DNA from: JAOACQ01 sp049968515
GTDB taxonomy: Bacteria; Spirochaetota; Brevinematia; Brevinematales; JAOACQ01
NCBI GenBank assembly: GCA_049968515.1
Contig: JBMFQR010000002.1
Coordinates: forward strand, 48,244-112,243
Reading direction: 5' to 3'
Length of the DNA stretch: 64,000 bases
Numbering within the stretch: the stretch's first letter is position 1; each line of letters opens with the position of its first letter. The notes below the pieces were generated by a model. That model worked only from the letters and a program-made list of their open reading frames with translations, was not told the origin of the DNA and made no database searches. A program made the translations under genes and the position numbers. This document shows positions 52,607 to 59,269 of the stretch, in pieces.

Positions 52607-53005
52607 ATGACAGATTTTCTGGCCGAAAGACTAAATCTCGTTAATGAAACCTATTTTAATCTTTCATCCCTCCCCCTTATAAAATGGAGTAAGGGTAAGA
52701 TCAAGAAAAAATATAGAAGAATTACTTTTGGGTGTTATGATATTAAGAAAAACGAAATAAGAATACATCCGGTTTTCAAGACCGCCGCCTTTCCATCATT
52801 TGTTCTCGATTTTGTCATTTTCCACGAAATGCTCCATTATATTGACAGAGACACCTTAAAGCAAAAAAGAAAGCTTGCTTTCTGTGAAAAGCGGAAGATT
52901 CATGATAAAGTTTTCAAGATCAAAGAGAGTAAATTTCCTTATTCAGATAGAGCCAGAAAGATATTGCGTTGTTTTGCCGAAGGTAAAAAATCAGACTATT
53001 TTTAG
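52607..53005 (+). CDS. SprT-like zinc metallopeptidase family protein
   Basis: A 132-residue cytoplasmic protein with an HExxH motif (HEMLH, His73-Glu74-His77) placed after a hydrophobic strand (FVLDFVIFHEMLH), and a strand-forming IRIHPVF segment upstream. This is the layout of small SprT-like domains, whose roles in bacteria are mostly undefined. A third zinc ligand is probably His94 or a Glu downstream (KRKIHDKVFK). It starts 16 bases after the tRNA-Ser gene with AAAAGG before the ATG, so it may be cotranscribed with the tRNAs and released by tRNA processing. There is no signal peptide. The catalytic motif is clear; the substrate is unknown. Confidence 0.75.
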   Translation: MTDFLAERLNLVNETYFNLSSLPLIKWSKGKIKKKYRRITFGCYDIKKNEIRIHPVFKTAAFPSFVLDFVIFHEMLHYIDRDTLKQKRKLAFCEKRKIHDKVFKIKESKFPYSDRARKILRCFAEGKKSDYF

Positions 53006-53021
53006 CATTAGAAATAAAATC

Positions 53022-53050
53022 CTTGAAAAATCCAGTTTGTTACTTTAAAA
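53022..53050 (+). promoter_or_regulatory. Promoter of the small membrane protein and pseudouridine synthase genes
   Basis: TTGAAA (53022-53027), a 17-base spacer and TAAAAT (53045-53050). The predicted start near 53057 gives a leader of about 75 bases that contains a GC-rich inverted repeat (CTGAAGCCCGGGTTTTCAG). Confidence 0.55.
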
Positions 53051-53132
53051 TATAAAAGCTGAAGCCCGGGTTTTCAGGGCAGGTTGTGTGCGAATTAATT
53101 TCAAGAAAAATTCTACTTTGGAGAATATAAAG

Positions 53133-53333
53133 ATGAATAAAACTCTGATGGGTAAGTGGAACTGGATACTTGTTATATCAGGGGTTCTGGTAACATATTT
53201 CGGTTTCTTTCTAACTTATTTTATCACCACAAACTATGATGGGCTTTATGCTTTTTTTTCTGTTTTAACAATTGTTTCTGGTTTGACACTCGTAATACTG
53301 GGGCTTTCAATTAATTTCAACAAAAAAAATTGA
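53133..53333 (+). CDS. Small two-helix membrane protein
   Basis: A 66-residue protein with two predicted membrane helices (about 8-30, WNWILVISGVLVTYFGFFLTYFI, and 37-60, AFFSVLTIVSGLTLVILGLSI) joined by a short TNYDGLY loop, with a Lys/Asn tail. The start at 53133 has TTGGAG about 10 bases upstream; an ATG-like start further up (53088) would add 15 polar residues without a ribosome binding site. No family is recognised. It is the first gene of a unit with the RluA-type synthase, whose ATG begins one base after this stop, implying coupled translation. Confidence 0.65.
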   Translation: MNKTLMGKWNWILVISGVLVTYFGFFLTYFITTNYDGLYAFFSVLTIVSGLTLVILGLSINFNKKN

Positions 53334-53334
53334 T

Positions 53335-54147
53335 ATGTATCAATGGCATATTAGAAAAAGCGACATAAAGCTCATTGATTTCATATCCCTTAAGCTGTCA
53401 GTTTCAAAAAATAAGGCAAAAGAAATAATTGATAGCAAGCTTGTATTTGTAAACAGCCAGAGAGTCTGGATGGCAAAACATCTCCTTCAGGATGGCGACA
53501 TTGTTGAGTTTTATGGTGAGCCAGACAAGAAAGCACCGATTAACGTAGACATCGTTTATGAGGATGATTATTTAATTGTGGTTAACAAACCGCCTCTCAT
53601 TATTACGAATGAGAGTGAAAATTCTCTCGAACATTCATTGAGGAAGCTAAAGCAGAATGAAAACATAAGGGCAGTCCATAGACTGGACAAAGAAACATCT
53701 GGCCTTGTAATATTTGCAAAAAGTAATGAGGCTTTTGAAGAATTAAAGAATTTATGGAAGAAAAAGGATGTAAAGAAAACCTATCTTGCCATATGTTACG
53801 GAACTTCAAATTTTAAAGAAAAATGGATAAGTGATCCGATTGATGGTAAGACAGCCAAAAGCCACATTAAACTCATTTCTTCAAAGATGGGCTTTTCTTA
53901 CTTTGAGGTAGAAATCATAACCGGCAGAAAACATCAGGTCAGGAAACATCTTGCATCAATAAGACACCCCATTGTGGGAGATAAAACGTATGGATTGAAT
54001 CAACTCGAAAATAACCTGCTCAAATCTGTAAAAAGACAGTTGCTTCACTCTTACAGGATGGAGTTTGTCCACCCCTTCTCAGGTAAAAGAATCTCATTTT
54101 TTGCACCGATTCCAGATGATTTCAAAAACTTTCTAAAAAGAATATAG
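53335..54147 (+). CDS. RluA-family pseudouridine synthase
   Basis: A 270-residue enzyme that isomerises uridine to pseudouridine in rRNA or tRNA. An N-terminal S4 RNA-binding domain (about 12-60, LIDFISLKLSVSKNKAKEIIDSKLVFVN) is followed by the catalytic domain with AVHRLDKETSGLVIFAK (catalytic Asp118 in HRLD), GRKHQVRKHLA and the closing HSYRMEFVHPFSGK. This is RluC/RluD type; the modified position cannot be told from sequence. It is coupled to the small membrane gene upstream and its TAG stop directly abuts the stop of the convergent pdxJ. Confidence 0.9.
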   Translation: MYQWHIRKSDIKLIDFISLKLSVSKNKAKEIIDSKLVFVNSQRVWMAKHLLQDGDIVEFYGEPDKKAPINVDIVYEDDYLIVVNKPPLIITNESENSLEHSLRKLKQNENIRAVHRLDKETSGLVIFAKSNEAFEELKNLWKKKDVKKTYLAICYGTSNFKEKWISDPIDGKTAKSHIKLISSKMGFSYFEVEIITGRKHQVRKHLASIRHPIVGDKTYGLNQLENNLLKSVKRQLLHSYRMEFVHPFSGKRISFFAPIPDDFKNFLKRI

Positions 54148-54864
54148 CTATCTTATCAGGCTGATCATATCTTTCACAGCTCTTTCAAGCCCGACATAAA
54201 CAGAGTATGAAATGATGGAATGCCCTATGTTCAATGTCTCTATCTCTTCTATCAAAGCTACTGGCTTCACATTCTGGTAGTTAAGGCCATGTCCTGCGTT
54301 AACACCAAGTCCAGATAACTTTGCAAACCTTGCTGCCTCTTTAAGAATCTCTAGCTCCTTTAGCCTTTCTTCTTCACCAGAGGCATCTGCATACCTTCCA
54401 GTATGGAGTTCAACATAATCCGAAAGACAGAGCTTTGACTTTTCTATCTGCTTTTTGTCTGGATCAATAAACAAGCTCACCTTTATGTTATGCTTATGGA
54501 ATTCAGGTATTACATCTCTCAACCTGTCGTAATTTTTTATTACATCAAGCCCACCCTCTGTCGTTATTTCAAGCCTGTTTTCTGGAACTATACAAACCTC
54601 ATCTGGTCTGACATCAAGTGCAATCTTAATAATTTCATCATTCAATGACATCTCAAGATTCAGCTTTGTCTTCAAAATCTGCCTGAGGATGTAAACATCC
54701 CTGTCCTTTATGTGCCTTCTATCCTCTCTCAGATGGACGGTTATACCATCTGCCCCGGCAATCTCAGCCAGAACAGCCGCATATACAGGATCTGGATATA
54801 CAGCCTTTCTTGCTTCACGCAGGGTTGCTACATGGTCTATATTTACACCTAGTTTCTTTTCCAT
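54148..54864 (-). CDS. pdxJ: Pyridoxine 5'-phosphate synthase
   Basis: Condenses 3-amino-2-oxopropyl phosphate with deoxyxylulose 5-phosphate to form pyridoxine 5'-phosphate, the last step of the DXP-dependent vitamin B6 route. At 238 residues it is a standard TIM barrel. Marks in order: VNIDHVATLREARK with the catalytic Glu, DGITVHLREDRRHIKDRDV, NLEMSLNDEII, VCIVPENRLEITTEGGLD, VSLFIDPD, VELHTGRYA, LGVNAGHGLNY and LNIGHSIIS. The start at 54864 follows GAGGAAGAGTAGG and lies one base after the stop of the upstream barrel-TPR gene. Other B6 genes are not in the window. Confidence 0.95.
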   Translation of the reverse strand: MEKKLGVNIDHVATLREARKAVYPDPVYAAVLAEIAGADGITVHLREDRRHIKDRDVYILRQILKTKLNLEMSLNDEIIKIALDVRPDEVCIVPENRLEITTEGGLDVIKNYDRLRDVIPEFHKHNIKVSLFIDPDKKQIEKSKLCLSDYVELHTGRYADASGEEERLKELEILKEAARFAKLSGLGVNAGHGLNYQNVKPVALIEEIETLNIGHSIISYSVYVGLERAVKDMISLIR

Positions 54865-54865
54865 C

Positions 54866-56704
54866 CTACTCTTCCTCAAACTCCTCAAGCTTCTTTAATG
54901 CCTTAAGCTTTGTCGCAGCCCTATTCCTATAATCACTTGCCACACTATTTGTTGAATCAACAAGCAACACCTTGTCAAGCTCTTCCACAGCTTTTTCATA
55001 ATCCCCATTGTTATAGTACTGAATACCTCTATCAAGTGAATCTTTTATCTTATCTTTGAGATTCTGAATTATAGAATCTTTAAGCGCCAGTGCCTCTTTG
55101 TTACCCGGATTCTTTACAAGATATGCTTCAACAAGCTTTAGAGACTGAATGTAATTCTGTTTTGCATACTCTTCCTTTGCTCTTTCAAGCCCTCTTTTCT
55201 TTGAAATCTGGTTTACAGCAATGTTATAAAGCTCTTTTGCACCTGAGTGATCGGGCTTATAATATAGTGCTTTCTTTGCACTATCAATACATGCTGTGTA
55301 ATTTCCACTTTTATACTGCAAATTAGCCTTCTGATAGTACTTTTCTGCAACATCATTAAGTATTCTTCCGAGTTCGGATTTTAAACTTCTTACTTCCATA
55401 TCATCAGGCTTAATTTCAGAGAGAAATTCTGCCTTCTGCATTGCTGCAACATATTTCTTTTTCTTATAAAGGTTATTGAGATTCTTCTTTTCAGTTTCTA
55501 TACTCTTTACAAAATTCTCATTTGTTGAAATGGCATCTAATTTTGCCTTTACCTGCTTATCACCCTTGTCTATCTGATAAAGTTTTTTGTAATACAAAAA
55601 TGCAGCCAGTAGATTACCCTTTTTATCTTCATTCTCGGCAAGGTTTTTAAATCTGCTCTTATAATTTTCTATTTTTTCCTCAATATTATCCTTCAAAAGT
55701 ATAGCTTTTTTATTTTCACTATCAAGCCTTATAGCCTTATTTAGGTCATCATAAGAACTCTGATAAAGATTAAAAGCCTCCTCCATATCCTTATCTTCTA
55801 TTTCAATGGCATTCTGATACTTCTCAAGTGCTTTTTCATAAACCTCTTTTGACATTTCACTCCTTCCCTTCCCAAAACTCCCGCTGATGCCTAAAAATAC
55901 AAGTGTAGATCTAAAAGAGTAAGAGAGATTAATATTCAAATTATAAATCATAATAGAAGCACATAACTTTGTATCCTGTTGTTCAAAGTCATACGAACCA
56001 CTGAGTTTAAAAAATTTATTGTCGCTAACAAAAGAAAAAACTGGGGAAAATTCAAGCCCTGCTAAAAAAACATCTCTATCTGATAAAAATGACTTTTCGA
56101 CAAAAACTTTTGTACCAATTATCGAAAGGTCATAAGCAGCACCAACTCTAAGGGAGAGAGGCTCCTGTGTAGTTGTTCTCGGATTAACACCAATGTTCTT
56201 GGCAACAAAAGAAAGAAATATCTTATCGTTTAAAAACTCATTTTTTAAAAAAGAGAGCCCCAAAGAAGAATTCGGGTGAAATGTAAAACCAGTATCAAAG
56301 TAATAACCATCAAAAGGATTATAGATTGAAGAGCTTAAGGTTTTTACAGTTGCCCCAAAGTCAAAAACATTCCAGAATCTTGTTCCCATTGAAATAAAGT
56401 ATCCAGCAGAGGGATCATTATACTCATTCCGAAAATTAAACAACCCGAATCCAATATTCCCGAGAATGCTTGATGTTGGGAGAACAAAAGAAAGATAGCT
56501 TATTCCAAGCTCCTGACTGGTAAACTCAAAACTTAATCTTTCAACTGAAGAGAGCCTTGCCGGATTGATGAGAGAAGCTTTTGAATCATCCACAATTGTT
56601 GATGAATTGGGCGAAGTTAAAAAATAAAGATCATTCAGCCCCGCAGGAAAAAGATAGCCTCCAATAAAAACCAGAAGACCAAAAAAAAACAAACCCCTTT
56701 TCAT
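54866..56704 (-). CDS. Fusion of a PorV-like outer-membrane barrel and TPR domain
   Basis: A 612-residue protein with signal peptide (MKRGLFFFGLLVFIGGYLFPAG). Residues about 25-280 form a barrel with the family opening SSTIVDDSKASLINPARLSSVERLSF and aromatic/Gly strands up to INLSYSFRSTLVFLGISGSFGKG. From about 285 to the end are charged TPR and coiled-coil segments (for example AIEIEDKDMEEAFNLYQSSYDDLNKAIRL, ACIDSAKKALYYKPDHSGAKEL, GIQYYNNGDYEKAVEELDKVL). The TPR part should lie in the periplasm. It is one of three barrels in the window with the NPA-type opening. CAGGAGGTGTAACT precedes the start. pdxJ follows one base after the stop. A scaffold role is inferred from the TPRs. Confidence 0.8.
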   Translation of the reverse strand: MKRGLFFFGLLVFIGGYLFPAGLNDLYFLTSPNSSTIVDDSKASLINPARLSSVERLSFEFTSQELGISYLSFVLPTSSILGNIGFGLFNFRNEYNDPSAGYFISMGTRFWNVFDFGATVKTLSSSIYNPFDGYYFDTGFTFHPNSSLGLSFLKNEFLNDKIFLSFVAKNIGVNPRTTTQEPLSLRVGAAYDLSIIGTKVFVEKSFLSDRDVFLAGLEFSPVFSFVSDNKFFKLSGSYDFEQQDTKLCASIMIYNLNINLSYSFRSTLVFLGISGSFGKGRSEMSKEVYEKALEKYQNAIEIEDKDMEEAFNLYQSSYDDLNKAIRLDSENKKAILLKDNIEEKIENYKSRFKNLAENEDKKGNLLAAFLYYKKLYQIDKGDKQVKAKLDAISTNENFVKSIETEKKNLNNLYKKKKYVAAMQKAEFLSEIKPDDMEVRSLKSELGRILNDVAEKYYQKANLQYKSGNYTACIDSAKKALYYKPDHSGAKELYNIAVNQISKKRGLERAKEEYAKQNYIQSLKLVEAYLVKNPGNKEALALKDSIIQNLKDKIKDSLDRGIQYYNNGDYEKAVEELDKVLLVDSTNSVASDYRNRAATKLKALKKLEEFEEE

Positions 56705-56724
56705 AGTTACACCTCCTGTAAAAG

Positions 56725-56753
56725 ATTTTAAAAGAAATCATTTTAAAAGTCAA
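56725..56753 (-). promoter_or_regulatory. Promoter of the barrel-TPR/pdxJ operon
   Basis: On the minus strand TTGACT (56748-56753), a 17-base spacer and TAAAAT (56725-56730), 20 bases upstream of the start. The hexamers are those of the tRNA-Thr promoter. Confidence 0.65.
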
Positions 56754-56808
56754 TTTAGAGAGAAAAAAGATGCTTTATTGGCTTTTTGATAGCTCACGGG
56801 TGTGTCAC

Positions 56809-58350
56809 CTAAATCTTTTCTGGAAACTTGATATAAAGCCTGTTTTCATCCTTATTGAAACTAACTTCTCCATAAAGTTGTTTCTGAACAATCTCATAAA
56901 CTATAGGAAGACCAAATATCTTCTTCTCGCTTAATTCAGAAATTCTGTCTTTATAAAATATTCCATCATAATAGCTAAAATAAATAGTCTTTCCCTTTTT
57001 AAAAAGCTCTATTTCTATGTTAATATTGTCCTTCAAGTTATTATCGCTTATGTAGTAATATGAAATAGAAACAAGTTCATTTAAGACAAAACAGAAAGGA
57101 AAAGCTACATCAGTACTGAGTTCTAAAGGTTCTATCCTCAAATCAAAATCAATTTTTCCCTTCAGGGTGGGATAATATTCAGAAAGAGACTTCACAAATT
57201 CATTTAGATACTTTTTCACATCAAGTAAACAGTAACTTTCACAGTCCTCCATAACTTTTTGTGCCAGAGCCATTGAAAAGATTTTTTCTTTTAAATCCCT
57301 CGAGAACTCTGAGATTAAAGAGCTGTCCAGAAGCATTGCTTTCAAACCGATAATAGAAGAAATAATATTCAGATTATTTCTAGTCCTGTGCCTTAATTCC
57401 CGGAGAAGACTCTCCCTTTGCCTTAATGTACTTAACAATTCTTCTTTCTTAATCTGTAATTCATCCAATGCCTTTTCAAGCTTGATATTTTTATCTCTAA
57501 TCTCACGGGTTTTTAAATTAACCTGCCACTTCAGAAGAAGATTAAAAACAATCGAAACAATTAACAAAAACCCAGTCACAAGGATAGAAATAAAGAGGTA
57601 TCTATTAAAGATTAATTCAGGCCTTTTTTCGTGCAACCATCTTTCAAGTGATTTGTAGTAAGCTGAGTTACCCCTGTTAAACATTTCAGTTAGATTTTTA
57701 TCAATTGCAACAAGTAAATCAGTGTTTTTACCTTTTGTAGTGGCATAATGCAGTGTTGTTTTTTCAAGAATAAGAAAAGTAGGTTTAAGCTTTTTGCTAT
57801 CTTCTGAATAAGCAAAAAACCTGCTCACCACAATACAATCAGCAGCCTTTTCTTCAAGTATACTTAAAGCTGTTTTATAATTAGAAACGATAAGAATCTT
57901 AAATCCGAGAGCCAGTTTATCCTTATATGACCTGAAAAATTCTTCCTGAATTGAATCCTTAAGCACAAGAACTTTTTTATTATTCAGGTCAGAAAAAGAA
58001 TCAATCCTTATGTCCTTTCTTGAATAGATCTGAAACCACTAAGGAAGAACAGAAATTTTATTGAAATCAAACCTTTTTTCTCTCTTTCCTGAATATGCCA
58101 CATCAGGCATTAAATCAATTTCACCAGCTTCAAGCCTTTTTAGGCAGTTATCCCACTCGTCATAAACATACTCTATCTTCCAGCCCTCTTTTTTCCCGAT
58201 ATAATCGGTAATATCAACAAATATACCTGCTGGTCTACCTTTTGTGTCCAGACCGATTTTTGGTAGATTGTCATAAATCCCAACTCTAACTACCCTCGCA
58301 AAGATATCCTGTGGACACAAAATAAGAAATAAAAATATAACAAAAATCAT
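56809..58350 (-). pseudogene. Sensor histidine kinase with periplasmic SBP domain, interrupted by one in-frame TAG
   Basis: One reading frame from 58350 to 56809 (514 codons with both stops) contains a single internal amber codon at 58039-58041. Before it: signal peptide and first lobe of an SBP_bac_3-type domain (RVVRVGIYDNLPKIGLDTKGRPAG, LEAGEIDLMPDVAYS). After it, in the same frame: second lobe (WFQIYSRKDIRI, ADCIVVSRF), a membrane helix (YLFISILVTGFLLIVSIVF), a coiled coil and a HisKA_2/HWE-type dimer domain with the phosphoacceptor in LLRELRHRTRNNLNIISS. The ATPase domain is degenerate: the N-box ELVSISYY lacks the usual Asn and the D-box is YYDGIF. TAG is a normal stop elsewhere in the window, so recoding is unlikely. 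It could be a nonsense mutation or a sequencing error. Confidence 0.85.
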
Positions 58351-58356
58351 ATTTTA

Positions 58357-58385
58357 ATGTTAAAGAAAAAATTTACTTATGTCAA
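58357..58385 (-). promoter_or_regulatory. Promoter predicting a leaderless sensor-kinase transcript
   Basis: On the minus strand a perfect TTGACA (58380-58385), a 17-base spacer and TAACAT (58357-58362). The start codon A at 58350 lies 7 bases after the -10, where transcription should begin, and no Shine-Dalgarno is present. Confidence 0.6.
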
Positions 58386-58450
58386 TACCAGAAAGAGGGA
58401 TTTTTAAAACTTAACTCACATTACACAAATGCAAGCTTTTGCCCTTTAGT

Positions 58451-59260
58451 TTATGAGATGTGATAAACTTCTTTAATTCTCGTAATTAATATTGCCTTAC
58501 CTGTGTTGATCTGAATGTCTATTGCAACACCCTCCAGTGTGTAAGGAGAAACATCGGCCGGAGAAAATCTTACTGGCAGATGCTGAATAACCCTTCTATA
58601 GGATTCATCTATCTTCATGCCTATTATAGAATCTCTTGAGCCACACATTCCAATATCAGTAATATATGCTGTCCCGTTGGGTAGAATTCTCTCATCAGCA
58701 GTCTGAATATGGGTATGTGTACCCCAGACTGCACTTAACCTCCCATCAAAGTACCAGCCAAATATCTGCTTCTCACTTGTTGCCTCTGCATGAAAATCAA
58801 CAAGGATAATTTTCACCTCCTTTTCTGCAAGTTCTTTCAACAGGTTCTCTGTAGTCTTAAAAGGACAGTCTATTGGCTCCATAAATATTCTTCCCATAAC
58901 GCTGAGAACTGCAACCTTTAAATTATTCCTCTCAAGAATTATCACTCCACTACCGGGTGTGCCTTCTGGATAATTCAAAGGTCTTAAAAGTGCTGGATAT
59001 TTACCTATAAAGCCAAATATCTCTTTCTTTTGCCATATATGATTACCCGATGTGATTACATCAACACCATTTTCCAGAAGAGACTTGACTATCGCTTCAT
59101 TAATCCCGAAACCATGGGCTGCATTTTCTCCATTCAAAACCACAATATCTGGAAGATACTTTGTCCTCAATCTGGCAATATTACTTAAAAAGACCTTTCT
59201 GCCCGGCTCTCCTATTATGTCACCGAAAGCAAGAACTCTGAATATTCCTTCTGGCTTCAT
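58451..59260 (-). CDS. ymdB: YmdB-family metallophosphoesterase
   Basis: A 269-residue member of the YmdB family; the Bacillus member hydrolyses 2',3'-cAMP and affects RNA turnover and biofilm. Metal-binding motifs of the calcineurin-like fold are visible: LAFGDIIGEPGRK, VLNGENAAHGFGI, VITSGNHIWQKKEI, ILVDFHAEATSEK and VWGTHTHIQTADERILPNGTAYITDIGM. Length is typical. There is no signal peptide. It starts 9 bases after the stop of the large TPR gene and is probably translated from the same mRNA; AAGG is the only visible ribosome site. Confidence 0.92.
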   Translation of the reverse strand: MKPEGIFRVLAFGDIIGEPGRKVFLSNIARLRTKYLPDIVVLNGENAAHGFGINEAIVKSLLENGVDVITSGNHIWQKKEIFGFIGKYPALLRPLNYPEGTPGSGVIILERNNLKVAVLSVMGRIFMEPIDCPFKTTENLLKELAEKEVKIILVDFHAEATSEKQIFGWYFDGRLSAVWGTHTHIQTADERILPNGTAYITDIGMCGSRDSIIGMKIDESYRRVIQHLPVRFSPADVSPYTLEGVAIDIQINTGKAILITRIKEVYHIS

Positions 59261-59269
59261 TTTTTTGCC

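Noticed and set aside
56809..58350. Genome-wide amber recoding to explain the internal TAG
   Set aside because: Several good genes here end in TAG (for example at 10304, 15737, 54147 and 54866), so TAG works as a normal stop.
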